Assembly (NCBI GenBank): GCA_013400115.1 | Contig: VXBP01001149.1 | Span: 434,001 to 498,000, forward strand | Source of the DNA: Rhinopomastus cyanomelas | Lineage: Eukaryota > Chordata > Aves > Bucerotiformes > Rhinopomastidae | Reading direction: 5' to 3' | DNA length: 64,000 nt | Shown: positions 33,564 to 46,870 of the stretch, piece by piece | Layout: every line of letters begins with the position of its first letter | Numbering within the stretch: position 1 is the first letter of the stretch | Program-made: the position numbers and the translations under genes | The notes under the pieces: generated by a model | The model's database searches: none | Told to the model about the DNA's origin: nothing | The model's input: the letters and a program-made list of their open reading frames with translations, nothing else

Positions 33564-36500
33564 ATACCTGGTTTATATGGAATTTAAAACGAATTTACCC
33601 CAGTCCTAAAATTACAGAATCAATTATTGTTGGGGGTTTTTTTGTGTTCTTTTTTTTTGGTTCATTAAACTGTAACTTTAAAGCACCTCTGAAGTATTCT
33701 TAAATAATAAATAAAATAAATAAATTTCTGAAAGTTTATGAAAATGTGTATGAATGGACAATCTGGTGTTCCTTCATAGAGGATATCAGGAAATATGATA
33801 ACATGAAATTCATATTTCTATTTGCATTTGCTTTCTGGTTTGTTGAAAATAGCCAGATGGAATTTGCTGGGTTCTGTATTTATCAATCCTAACAGGCTGC
33901 ACACAAAACCTTTTGAAGACAAACCAGCCATTCGCATCTGGAAGAACAATGCTAACCGCTGTACTGTGTAATAGTTTTTACAGCTTAACTAGAACAAATA
34001 TCCTGATCCTTCAGTATGGAAATACTAGCTTTGTCAATATGCACAGGGCAATGGGTTTGTTTGCAATAGGTTTAAAAATATACAAGGTGTGCCACTTTCT
34101 ATGCTTCTGTAGCATATTCACATGTCATGCTAAAAGTAAGGAGCTTCAAGTAATGTTCATTAACATTTAAGACTAAAGTTAAAAAACATATTTGCTAATT
34201 TCTTTCCCTGTGACTTCTGTAAAACTTTTTGTCTGTAGCAAGAAAAAAAGCAGCTCACTTTCCATACAAGTTTTGTCCAGGTACCTGCTTCAAAGGTTTA
34301 GAAAGCTTGTTCTAAGTAGCATATATACAGGTGAATACTAACTTCTGTGGTAGGACACCAGTGAGAAACTACTGCCTTTTGTGAATTAAACTTTCACTGG
34401 GAATGAAATATATGAGACTCAATCCACGATCCTTATAATTAGTAAAAGTGAGAGGAAGTTTTTCTGATATAAGTCTTATACCAATGACAGTCTTTCTCTC
34501 CTGTTCAGTAAACTGCATGCCATGCCTGCGAATTACTGCTAGGTTAATCCACAGATCAGATCAGATGAGGTGTTTAGAAGAACAGCTATCCCAAATTATA
34601 AACTCAGTAACTCAAATACAAGTCATCCTTCTGTTTTCCCACTGATTAAAACAAAACAATATGTAGGAAACAGGAATGCCAACTGACAAAGGAAAGCAGT
34701 CCTGGTGTACTATGGCATGAGCGTCTCAGCCAGGACAGCTCGAGCTGATGCAGTTGACAACGATGAAATTTTCACTTGTACAGTTTCTGAAGACAGCTAC
34801 AATTCCCAGCATGTGAAGTCAGGTAGGTGCAGTGTCTGTAACAAATGTGTAGAGACCGCAGTCTAACCTGTTTGCACTTGCCAAGATCCTTCTTAGCCAA
34901 ATCCCATCGTTTTTCTACAAGTCAAACATGATGTTAGGAGTTGAGACCAAGGCATGGAGGTAGTAAGACCTATGAAACATCTGTTTCGGTTTTCTACCAA
35001 AAAGCTGGTGGAAAAGATGAGACCTCAAAAGGTACTTAATTCCACTTACTTCAGACATACTTTAGCTAGCTGGATTGTCCTCCAGAGGTTAGTCACCCCC
35101 CAGTAACTGCAGAAAGAGCTTCAGGGACTACTTTACACTAAATGTCTAACTTAAATTGCCGAGTTGAATCCCAGTTCAATTCTGAAACTTCAGAAAGGTC
35201 TAGATCTGGCCTGAATATTTTGTCATTGTTTTGCCAGTGCTGTGACTGAGCAGATGTTTCTATTGAGTGGTCCACATGATTCCAGAACTTCTCGCAAGTG
35301 CTTACCATTAATGTAAAAGTCAGTCATGTGTGAGTATTTTAGATTGTTCTCCCAGAAGCCCATTATCTTTGTACTGAATTGCATATATTTAAACTGATAC
35401 ACACACACACACACACACACTTTGCTTTCTCTGAATTACTGTGGAAATCTAACAATCTGAGTCTGGCCTATGATGCTGTATAAAAACCTATGTGTGCTAG
35501 TATACATGTACATGCAAAGAATAACAGGGATGAACAATTGGACGATGAAACTAATAGATTCACAATTAAATACCTGGCAGTTTGCCCCAGGAATTCTGAA
35601 GAATAATATCTCTGATCATTAAGCAGTATTATTTCAAAGTATATAAACACACCTTGTGTTCATCATCAGAGCACAAACAAATATTATCAAGAAACATGAA
35701 ACCAGGCCAGATGACGCATTAGCCCAAGAGGCAGTTAACAAAAAATTAATTAACTTTCAAATTAAAATAATTACAATTCTGATAGCATACAAATATTGAG
35801 CTGTCAGATCGAAGCTTTGTTTGGAAACACAGCATTTACCCACACTGATGAATGGAAGAATAAGAGTTGACAGTTGACTTGAAAGCCCAAAGTCTATTAA
35901 ACACATCAATTCTAGATTCCACTCTCTGTTCACTCACATATGTGAGTGACATTTGGTTAACGGTTTGGTCTTGTAATATATCTAGTAATGTCTCCAAAAT
36001 GTGATTAACTGTACTGGAAGTGCAGATCAAAACTTGTATTCAGTGTTTTGCAAAGGGCAGATGGGAAGCATTGCCTTCAACATTTTTTAGCTGTCTAGGC
36101 ACAGAAAGAGATAATCCATACCCAGTGGTAGACTAACAGGGCTTTTTCATACTACATGTAATGGCCATACACCATTGATTTCAGAATAAACATTAATTGT
36201 CTTATGATGCAACACAGAGGAATACCTTATAATTAAGGAAGGAGAACAATAACTAATTATACAATCCTTAATATGAAGAGTTGGAGGATGTAATTACCAA
36301 GAGCTCTCACACAGCCTTAGTCGATAACAGAGGTCAGACGCGTAAGAGATCCTGCAAAGAGCTGCACACATGTCAGTACTCACGTGCACACGGACACGCA
36401 CAACTCACTGTGACTGGCAAAACTGAACTCAGTGGGCCTAGTCCCAGGGTCTGTGACTTAATTACTCTAAAATGTTCTAAAATAGTTTGGTAGTGAGACT

Positions 36501-38289
36501 GGCCTGAAAGTAGTCATCAAATACACATACACTCATTACAATGATGTAAAAAGGCCTCAGTTTAACTAGGAATAAGGCCCAGGGTACATCAAATAAAGCA
36601 CACACACAATTCTTTGCACAAGCAGAGCTTAAGGACATTATGTGGTACTTTTATATTAAGTCATTTGATAGAAACATGAATAAGGCAATAAATGTATATT
36701 TAAGAGAAATTGCTCTGAAAAAGCTCATTACTTTCTGATTATTGTTCCTACTGTTTCCTACTGCACTCTTGTGTAATGAAGTGCTGATACCTTCTATATC
36801 AAGGAAAATGAGAGCATGTTCTCTATGCTATAAATTACTGATCCATAATTTCATAGTCCTGGAAATCTTGCTCTCTCCAACATCATTCTCTTTCCAACGG
36901 GACGCATCTTCAGAGAAACAAAATAGAAGCCAAATCTAGTTACTGCTGCATTTTTTTACAGACTTCTCATGCCCCATCTCAGCACAGAACGGCTGTTGAG
37001 AAATGGTGATGTTCTTTCTTCTTGCTGCATCACTACACACAGAGGCCATGCTCTGCTCTGCAACTACATCTGCACACTGCACAGTCCTCTCCTGTGTCCT
37101 CATTGTGATAGCAGCCACCCACAGTCACAAAATATTTATTCTTGAAGTACACATTTGGCCTTTCTTGTGGAAATGTTATTATGATGCTTTGCTGTTTGTG
37201 GGCTGGATGATGTGCAGTTTCAGAAAGCAGTGACTTCTTCTCATATATGAAGAGAATACATGAATTAAAATACAACTGCCAAAGGCAGAGATTGAAGCCA
37301 CTTGTTTTCTATCAGACACCAGTTTTTAATAACAAACAGACTGACAGACTAGTCTCAATTTGCCCTATTAGCCCGCAGTTTCGGTTGCTGATGTATTCTC
37401 GCTCTCCTTACCGTTTTCTTACAGAAAGAAACAGACAGGGCAAAATTTACAGTTCTGTATCTATACTGATAGAACTGAAGTAATGCAGCCACCAGGCTAG
37501 GCAGGGTCATAGTGGCACTGAAGTATGAAAACATGACTATATGTGAGTGTACATTACTTACAAGTATTCCTATACTCAGAGGGAAATAAGCCAGTGGAGA
37601 AGCAAAGCTCTGTTAGTAAAAATGCTAGTATGCAGCACACAGGGAACTAAAACTCTATAGGATTTGTCAACTTAATAAATTACTATAATTTTCAGTTACT
37701 GTTGAATTTAGCATTTCACTTCACAAGACTAGTTAAGCATACACACACAGTGAAGATCGTGAAAAGCTGAAGCTGAGTATACTGCTATACAGTTGGGTTG
37801 TTCAAAACACCTCACTTGCAAGCCTCTTTCAGTAAATCTGCTAATGCCAGAGTTTTGCCTCTAACTGTTCCAGCTGTGAAGGAAACTTTCTGAGTGTACT
37901 TGGTAGCTAATCACGATGATGGTTTCAGGTTTGTAGATTACAAGAATTGATGCCTCTGAGAGATGTGGACAGCACAACCAAAGGATGAAAACTCAGATAC
38001 TTAGTGGTGCCTTTTCAAATTACACTATGAATTTTACTCACAGTGGTGGAGCAAGTATGATATTTGGAAAGCCAGCACAAAGTACTCTTTGGTATTTTCT
38101 TCTGTTAAACAGTGATCTCCAGGGAGCTCTATTCCACAGTAACAGTAATGTCCAACCAGATGAACACCTGGGCTGCAGTGGGCAAAGATTTAAACTACTG
38201 AGGTATGTTCATAGATCCTAGAAAACTGCTATGAATCACATTCAGCACATCTATCCAGTCTATCACTAGTAGATATACATGAACGTAAT
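33564..38289. other. About 4.7 kb of unique non-coding DNA
   Basis: No gene or dispersed repeat recognised. It contains an A/T-rich taaataataaataaaataaa patch (33701-33726) and an (AC)n microsatellite (35399-35420). Short open frames such as 37033-37275 (-) are cysteine-bearing but match nothing I know. Confidence 0.5.
35399..35420. repeat. (AC)11 microsatellite
   Basis: Eleven perfect AC units. A likely length-polymorphic locus. Confidence 0.95.
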
Positions 38290-38695
38290 TAAGGGACTGG
38301 AGCATCTGATGTATAAGGAGAGGCAGGCTGGGTTTGGACTACTTACTATTGGAGGAACTTGCCAGAGTGCATAAATACCTGATGGGGGAGAACAAACAAG
38401 ATTGAAAACTTCAGGAGAACCCAGTGAGAGGACAAGAGGAAATGGACATAAATTTAAAACAGGAAATCCCACTCAAATAGAGGGAAAAACAAAAAAATCA
38501 GTGTGAGGGTGGTCCAAACCTAGAACAGATTGCCCACACAGGTTGTGGTATCTCCATCCTTGGAGATGCTCAAAGCTCAGCAGCACAGAGTTCTGGACAG
38601 TATGTCCTAGCTGACCACACTTTAAGCAGGCAGACGGACTACACAGTTTCCAAAGTTGCCTGTCAACCTCAACCATCCTTTGTTTCTGTGATTCA
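38290..38695 (+). mobile_element. CR1 copy, older lineage, 3' end
   Basis: Sense CR1 with aagggactggagcatctgat, aaatacctgatgggggagaa, cagtgagaggacaagaggaa and gtgtgagggtggtccaaacc blocks. The 3' block is tagctgaccacactttaagc, ending caacctcaaccatcctttgt and ttctgtgatt. It belongs to the subfamily with an attctgtgattctg tail, also seen at 61090-62028. Heavily substituted and 5' truncated. Confidence 0.9.
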
Positions 38696-39467
38696 ACACT
38701 GACATCCTTCAAAAACAGGGTTAATTTGTCTCTAGAGTTAGGAAGACTAATGCCCTTTCTTTCTCATTGGTTATCTCCTCTTACTTTGAACCTTTTTATC
38801 ATTCCTGCTGTTTGTTCAGGCTGCAATTAGTTTCTTCTACTGTCCCACTGATTTCAAAGGAATTAGACCATGTTTAAAGGACATCATGTTAAGGTGTCAA
38901 AGGTTCCCACTGTGTCCACTAAAGAAATCAGTGGGCTTGAAATACTTAGTGAATTTCTGTTAATTCAGCTATGTTTCCAAAACCTTTTTTAAACTTTTTT
39001 ATCCATACGCATATCTGGCCCTGATTATTTCATGACCCAAATCAAATTCTTCAGTAGTTAAGAATTAATCAATGTTGTGGATCTGCAGCTTTGGTCACAG
39101 CATTTATTGCATTCACTGCTTTCCCATTTTTGATGCTATTTATTGTGGCCAAAATTCATCTTTTTAAAGATGAATGTTTACAAGCCGATCTTAACTCTTA
39201 TTACATCGTCTGCTATGCATTTTCTCTCTTTATTTGATCCCCCACCTCCATCTAGATTATCTAATTGTTTCTGTCTTCCTGTCAAAGTAGCATTTCCTTA
39301 AAAAATCACAAGACCACTTTAAGCATGAAAACTATCTGCATCTTACAGGACTTCTTGCAGAACTTACAGAATCTCACAGAAATTCTGCTTGGCTTTCATC
39401 AGTAAAAGCTGAAGTTATATTATAGTGTTCAAGTGGATTTTTTATATAAATCAGTTTTGAAGATACC
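38696..39467. other. Unique non-coding DNA
   Basis: About 770 bp, no gene or repeat family recognised. Confidence 0.5.
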
Positions 39468-39750
39468 ATAGAATAGAATGTTCTAGGCTGGAAGGGACCT
39501 CTAGAGGTCACCTAGTCCAACCTCACTACACAGGGACAACTCTACATAGGTCAGGCCACTCAGAGAATCATCAAGCCTGACCTTAAATGACTCCAGGCTT
39601 GGAGCCACCACCACCTCCCTGGGCAGCCCATTCCAGCAATCAACCACTGTCACATTGAAGAACTTTTTCCTAATATCGAGCCTAAATCTACCCTTTTCCA
39701 GCTTGAACCCATTGCTCCTTGAAGATCTTTGTATGAACTGATCCCATGCC
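39468..39750 (-). mobile_element. CR1 fragment, older lineage, 3' end
   Basis: Antisense CR1. It begins catagaatagaatgttctag and shows gggacctctagaggtcacct, ccaccacctccctgggcagc and cctaatatcgagcctaaatc. Its sense frame at 39501-39752 (-) reads [20 protein letters not shown] then [20 protein letters not shown]. It is similar in type to the copy at 20230. 5' truncated near 39750. Confidence 0.9.
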
Positions 39751-40665
39751 AAGTAATTGTGAAAAATGACCTCTGGGACACCAGAATAAGACCATAAAAT
39801 ATGGTCTTACTGTATACTGTCTCTAATGTATATTACAGAGAGAGAGCATGCAATATGAATATATGTACGTACTTCATTCATACATAAATGTGCACAGGCA
39901 AATGTACACGTGCACAAATACACACATACATGGAATACACACACACTTCACAGAGTTCTAATCATAATATACCTCATTGATTCTGGTAAATGTAGCCATT
40001 ATCCTCTGTAATCAAAACACGTCTGCATGGCTGATTAGATGACAATATTGAATAATACCAACTTCTCTTTAATGCATTGCAGGTGTTAATGCACTTAGAA
40101 GTGCTACACTTCCACAATTAAAGTTGTCCTCAGGAAAAAAGTCAGTATTTGGTCTTCATTAACATTTTTGCTAGATGAGATCCCACAGCCCAGGCTCAGT
40201 AACAAATGCAGAATTTTCACTCATCACTGCAGATGCAGTATATTTAGAAAATAGTCTATTAAGTAATGAAAATTAAGCAAAAGCTGTGAGAAAAATACAC
40301 TGACAGAAAAAATGTCCGGCACCACTGACAAGAGCCACGTCTTTTTGGCAGAGAACTTCCCTGAAAACTGCATAGGGCAGTGCTTGAAGTCACCACCCCA
40401 ACTTGCATTTGGTTTTCAGCAGCTACAAAACCCTGCAACTGAAAACCTGTGAGTTTTTAATAATCTACAATAAACATGCAACAGCTTTCAAGTAGTTTTC
40501 GGAGGCCCACTGCTCTTTCACAGATTCACTCATCTAAGCAATGTTGTAACCTTGGCAGAGGCGGGAGAAAAACTGACCATTTCCTTTAGCTGCAAGAGTA
40601 CCTTTCAGAAACTTTATAAGAATAATGTGATGAATTTTTTATGACAAAGTACAACTTCAGACGTA
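39751..40665. other. Unique DNA with an AC/AT-rich patch
   Basis: No gene seen. Between about 39836 and 39952 it is simple-sequence-like (agagagag, then imperfect acacac and atacat runs). Confidence 0.5.
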
Positions 40666-40696
40666 ATCACAGAATCACAGAATGTTAGGGGTAGGT
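40666..40696 (-). mobile_element. CR1 3'-tail relic (left half of an inverted pair)
   Basis: About 30 bp matching the antisense CR1 terminus (aatcacagaatcacagaatg, then ttaggggtagg). It is followed directly by a sense internal CR1 piece, so the two probably derive from one insertion with a 5' inversion. Confidence 0.65.
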
Positions 40697-40748
40697 ATGA
40701 GTTCAACAAGTCCAAGTACCTGGCCCTGCACTCGGGTCACAACAAGTA
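40697..40748 (+). mobile_element. CR1 internal ORF2 relic (right half of an inverted pair)
   Basis: About 50 bp of sense CR1 ORF2 (tatgagttcaacaagtccaa, then cctggccctgcactcgggtc and acaacaag). It corresponds to the FNKAKCRVLHLGHNN region after the reverse transcriptase palm. Its orientation is opposite to the adjoining 3' tail. Confidence 0.7.
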
Positions 40749-43700
40749 AAGACAGGAATCAAAGACAGTGGGAATCACAAAATACGGTTCTCTGGGTAGC
40801 TTTAACATTTCAGTATATGCATGACTTTGCATCAGAAACTTCCAGAAGAATATGAAGGTCAAAACTGACTAATGGCTATGGATTGCTGAAGTATTTATTG
40901 TCTAGGAAAAGGTGTTTTATTCCTTTATGTAGTACATGACACATGTACAGATACCCTGGATGGAAGAGGACGATCCAGTAATTTTTTAATATGACTAAAA
41001 GGTCTAAAATTGGGAGGTAGAATTAAAGTATTTTTATGTTATCAGAACAGCTTATTGGAAAGATCTGCCTCAGAGGATTTAATTAGAATTTATTTGTTCA
41101 TTCAAAATAGTTCTATTTCATATTTTAATCACCTTTCTCCAGTATTTTACTGAACCTGAAAGAAAATTGATCAGTCTGTTCTTCCTGGAGGGAAATGCTC
41201 AAGTCCCAGGCTCTTCATTTGGTTAAACTTGGAGATACCTATAATATTTCTTAACACATTCTTTGTCAGAAAGCTATTGAAATGTGTATTTTTTTAAACC
41301 ATTAGTGAAGAGTTTTTATTTAATAAAACTCCTTTTGCTGACTTTAAACATTACATTTTCTGTCTCAGTTTTATGTTTCACACAGGTAATTTTTCCTTGA
41401 AAAATGACACTGATGCAGGGTCCAAGCTACTACTCCTGTTGCCTGCCACAGAGATATGTGTTATCAGACAGAAATGTTATGCTGTGTTGCTAAATGTTTC
41501 CTTTTATCACACACTCATGAAATATTGATAATGATGCCCAGAAGAGGTCAGACCTTGATCTTCTGCAGTATTTTTTTCTGTGAAGCTGTCATCAAATTCC
41601 CTTTTTTTCTTTACTGTCTGATCAGTAATATCTTGGGGTTTATTTGTGCATACTGGATTTTTCCATTAGTCACAGTTCAGTCCTTCTACAAGGGATGGTC
41701 CATGGCACACAGATGAGGGAAGAGAAGCCATTTTAGGAAGCTGTTGACTGTTTTGCTTCCATCATCTGAGCTGCTTGTTCCTAACACCAATGTCATGATT
41801 TGTTCTTCCCCTGGCTCAGCAGTACGACCTATTGCACTGCACTGACTGTGGGGTCACTGAAATAAAGGGCTGTTGGGTGGATAGGGGTGTTCTTCTTTGA
41901 AGCATTTCAGTTATGTGCAGTATATAAATTGCTTCTTCCATAGCACTTAGGGGTTGAGGGAGAAGAATCAGTAGCGGTACAGATGGGAGATGAATGAAAC
42001 TTCATAAGCCAGCCTTGCAGCCAAAACTTGGCTGCCCCTGAGCTATGGCTTCAGGGTACTTTGGTAACGTTATGGTAATTTATAGTTTTGAAGAATAAAG
42101 GCTACACATACAATATTTAATTTTCAGTTTTGTGCTTGACCAGTGTTAAGTAAAATGATACAAGGTAAACAAACCAACCAACCCTGAATCCTTGGTCGAG
42201 GCCTGATTAACATCACACATTCGGCTGATGCAAATCAAGGGGATCCCATGACCTTTAAGAGGAAGTAGAATGGTCTAGTGAAAGGAAGGAATGCAATAGA
42301 ATGAGAATTAGGTGACCAAGGGAAACACCAGAGTCCTCTTGAAGCCAGCACAAGATTTCCAGTTAGCTTCAAGAAGATACAGACATCACACAGGGCTCTG
42401 CTTCTGAAACAGAAGTTAATTATGCTGGCTGCTGTGTCTTTATTTACAAGTCTTCTAAATGATTCCCTATGTGCTTTTAGTGATTTAAAGAGAGAATAAG
42501 CGTGTGGATACATCTCCTCAGTGCCTCCAGAGAGCTGTATAACACTGCTGAGGTGACTGGCTTTTTGCCATCTTTAGTGCATTCAGGCTCCAGGCTACTA
42601 TGTCTGTAAAATGCCTGTCTCTCTTTTGTCAGCCAAAAAGCATCCTACCCAATACAAGGTGACACTGGGTTAGACTGTTTAACAGATAAAAAAGTTAATT
42701 TATAACCAAATCAAAACTTTATTGTTACTTAAGTAATCCTCTCTCTCCAAAAGGAAAGGAAAAATGATGCCAGGCAAAATCAAAGTAGAAATTAGGTACA
42801 AATGATTGACAGACTCATACATAAAATATCTTGTACTGTGAACTTGACCTCTGCTGGCCTTCTAAGCCCTTCACACTTCAGACACATTTGTAAATAGAAC
42901 AGGAGGAGAAAGTTATTTGGATTCATCATAGCTTGAAACTTTAACATGATTAATTTCTGTTTAGAAGTCTTCAGAAAAAAAAATAGATGAAAGTCAAACC
43001 AACCAACCAAAAAAAAACCCAACCAAAAAACAACCCAACAAAAATCCCAAAGTGCTAAACAACATTTTCACAGAGCTAATTTTGTGACAAAATACTCTGA
43101 AGTGGCATGTCAGAATCTGCCTGCCTGTCAGCTCTGCTGCAATGCATCTTACAAATACCCTATTAGCATTCTAGCACCTCATCTTAGCACTTTCTCTCTT
43201 ACCAAATTAGCCCTGCATCCAAGACGCACACACGTGTCTTTCTGTGACACAGCAATGCTGATTTAAAAGCTGGAATTCAGAGTAACCCAATAAAAATTAG
43301 AGCTGTAAATTAGCTGGGCATAATGCACTATTTGCAGTTCTGCAGAGTCCTTGAATAAACACAAAAATAAATGAGGAAGAAATGAAAATGGAAACAGCCT
43401 TTTCCTCAGATGGTCTGCATTTCTAATTGAAAATTGTGTCTGGCATTAGTTGTTGGGAGCATTGAACATACAGCCTGAAAAGTCAATAAATGAGTCTAAT
43501 ACATGGAAATAAAATGCCTTAGTGGAGAAGCTGATGGACACCACCAGCCTCAGAGTTTCATATGCTGCTTGCTTATCCATTTCAAAACCCTTTATGACAC
43601 TTCAGTGATGAAAGTCCATCACAATGACTGACAAGAACCTAATCAGTTCAGGGTTCAAATTAGGAGGCATAGGGGGGAAATTGTTAGTTCTTAACGTCTA

Positions 43701-46611
43701 TCTGGTTCACACAACTGGTAGAAAACAAATCTTTGTACAAAACAAAAATTCTGAAAATACACATTTAATTCCACAACACTAATAGGCTGTGCCACAGGTA
43801 TTTTAATGCTTGGAAAATGGCAGTGGTGTATTAGAAGAGACAAATTAAAAAAGAGCCTAACAAAACTTACCTGAGTCCCAGTGACACTTCACATGAATCC
43901 GGTGCTTAACAACTCGCAATAATCGTGTTTCAGAATATTTCATGCTTAGCCTCAGAGGAATTCTTTGCTGACTTCTACAATACAAAATGAATATATTTAT
44001 TTAGATGGTGAGTCCTCCAGGGGCAGAGAGTGTCTCTTATCATGTGTCTTTTACTGGGCCTGGCACAGCGGGTTTTTTTCTTAATGGTGTTTTAATACAA
44101 ACAAGTAACACTTACGAAAGGCAAAAGGTGCACTGTAATAACCCAGTTTTATCTCCAAAATAAAATAGCAGGGGCTTAGGAGGATCCAAGTCCTGCTTGC
44201 TTAAGGAAAAAAAATATGAACTACAGAGTGTAAGGAGTTTAATGGCTTCCTGCATAACAAATTCATTCATAATTTTAACTAGGTGGATATGAATCCTTTT
44301 GCATTAATTCCACAACCCCAAGCCACTCACTAATATTAACAATAATTAATAATCACAGAAGCAAGTGAAATGTTTCATTTTTCTCAGAAACTGAGTAGTG
44401 GTTCTGTATGAACTCTGGTGGCTACATTAAACTGTATTCTCAATAGTGTTTAAAACAAAACTGTGCACGCAAATGCTAGCTGAATGTCTGTATTCGACGT
44501 GTCTCATTATAAACAGTAGGAATGCTTAATACAGATTTAGGAGGCTTTTGGCCTGGATCTAGAAAACAAGTTTTTTAGATAACCTTTTGTTTTAATTAAG
44601 TCTTTGATCTTATTTAGTTTACTTTCTACATTGAAGTCCTCAAGGATCACACTTTCACATTAGCTAGAAGCCCTGCAGTTTCTTAAGGGCAGTGAAGGGT
44701 TTTGAACTGGGGTTCAGCACTTGCTTTGTGGCTTTTATTTCAGACACAGGTCATTCACCTGAAAAGTAAAAGCTGCCTAATAAGAGCCCAGAAATGGCCT
44801 ATTCAATGCCTGTAACATCATTTTTCAGATGTATCTTCTAAGTTAATTTAAAAACATTTCACTAGACACTTATTCTTAAGTTATACAATCAATGCAGCTT
44901 CATCGATGTTAAAGACAGACCTTGGAGTTAACAGCAGTTCAGACTCAGGAATATTCCCTTTCTATTAAAGAAGCCATAGTTACATTTCCAAGTAGTATGA
45001 TGCATGGAGCAGAAAGAACATGGATCTCAACCTAAAGAGTTAAACACAGATATGGAGGAACAAATGCCCATACCGTGTGTGATATGGGAGTTTTACTTTG
45101 AGTAACTTTTTCCCATAAAGTAAATACTTGGTAGCAGTTGGCACACGGTATGGGTACTACTGGAGGATTTAGTTTCATCCTAAAGGATTATGGTTTAAAT
45201 TCACTAAGACTACACCAAAATGTGGAGAAAAACATGTTTAGGTGAGATGATTGGCAGATCTGTTTCAAAAGCATAGTCTTGGTATGAGTGAGCACGAATC
45301 AACAGCACAAATCAAATTACCAGTAAATCTAGGGCATTTTCTTAAAGAAGCTGAATTGATCTTTATCTTGAAACACATCTCTTCAAGACTGCACCACCTA
45401 CATGTTTTGTAATAATTACATTTCTTCATCCAAGAAACTCTAGTTTTCATATTCTCCAAGATGTGCAATGCTGAATACAACAATAATGTCTTGTCTCACT
45501 AGTTGCTTCTTACTAGCGGCACAGGACATAATTTCAGGTTCAGACTTAGAGTCCACGATTAGGTGTCTATAAAGTTGAGAGAATATCACCAATACCCTTA
45601 ATAATAATAAAGGTTCCTACTTGTAAATGCTGTTCCACTGTGCTAAAGTCCAACAGTAAGCAGAATTGATGTCTTCTATCAACAGTTGAGTTAGTAAAAC
45701 TAACTTTAGATTCCTTTCAGATCTAAGTTTATCATATAACAAAGGGAGACTGGTTTGCCAAAACCAGACTTCTGTGGACTTGGTAAGTGCACATCAACAT
45801 TTCTAGCATTACAATTTCATACCTGACAAGCCAGGAAAGTAGGATAAAAGTCTCAACGGTGAGGGATAAAACAAAGACACCTTAAGAAAGCAGATGTTTA
45901 TTTATTCATAAAATACCCTGTTAAAAATCTCCTCCTTTCTTAGACTTCAGTCTAAGCTTGGCAACAGAATATCTAACTAGTTTTCTTTCTATTGTTGCAG
46001 TTACAAAGAAAACAACTCTACAGCACTTTGAACATTATTTATCCAGTACATATGGAAACTTACTGCTAAACATCATGCTGAAGATGTAAACCTCTCAGCT
46101 GTCCTAGCAAAGTTTAGCTTTATGATTCAAAACATAAAACTCAAGGCTGAGAAAATATATCAAGGGCAAAGGACTGAAATAAAGAAGAGTATCTTGAAAA
46201 CAATGAAAAAAAGGTAAGAATATAGAAAGCGTGGGTTTTATTGTAATAATTTTGCAGAGGAACCTTAATTTAAGAACTTTTTTAGAAGTCTCAGGAGAAG
46301 TTGAAAGTACCAGTGCTTTACAGCACATGAGCCTCAGAGTGACAATAGAGTATTGTCTATTATTTCTACTGCATGTTCACTGAAGCACAATAGGAAGACT
46401 TGCAGAGACTTTCTGTAAGGTATCAAAAATAGCAGGGCCTTGCCACAGAATTTGTAGTAACCAGGTATATAAGGGGATTGGGAGAAAGAGCACAACTTCT
46501 TTTTAGGTGAAAAACAGAAACAAAGAATATCCTTGTAGGTACACAGGTGATTTCATTTTACTTGTCCTGGTGACTGATAATTTTAAATACAGACAGCTTC
46601 CATTTTCTGTA
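40749..46611. other. About 5.9 kb of unique non-coding DNA
   Basis: No gene or dispersed repeat recognised. It contains a 50-bp A/C-only tract (42995-43044). The block around 43260-43600 is rich in ATTAG/TAATT words and looks like possible conserved non-coding DNA, unproven. Open frames stay below 95 codons. Confidence 0.5.
42995..43044. repeat. A/C-only low-complexity tract
   Basis: Fifty bases of only A and C, built on ccaa and caaaa units. Confidence 0.9.
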
Positions 46612-46870
46612 GACTGGGTAGCCTTACCTCCATCCCAGGAAAGGTGATGGAACAATTTGTCCTGTACGCTGTCTCCAGGCACATCAAGGACAGGAGGGTC
46701 ATTAGGGACAGTCAGCACGGCTTCACAAAGGGAAAGTTGTGCTTGACCAACCTGATAGCCTTTGATGAGGGCATAACCAGGTGGACAGATGATGGCAGAG
46801 CGGTGAATGTGTCTATCTTGACTTCAGTAAAGCATTCAACACAGTCTCCCACAGCATCCTCACAGCTGAG
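46612..46870 (+). mobile_element. Internal CR1 fragment without a 3' end
   Basis: Sense CR1 ORF2: tagccttacctccatcccag ([12 protein letters not shown]), cagtcagcacggcttcacaa (QHGFTKGK), gtgcttgaccaacctgatag (SCLTNLIAF) and ttgacttcagtaaagcattc (LDFSKAFDT, with a frameshift). It stops at cctcacagctgagg with no tail. It shares many bases with the 25385 copy, so it seems fairly young. A piece without the 3' end cannot arise by ordinary target-primed insertion alone. Confidence 0.9.
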
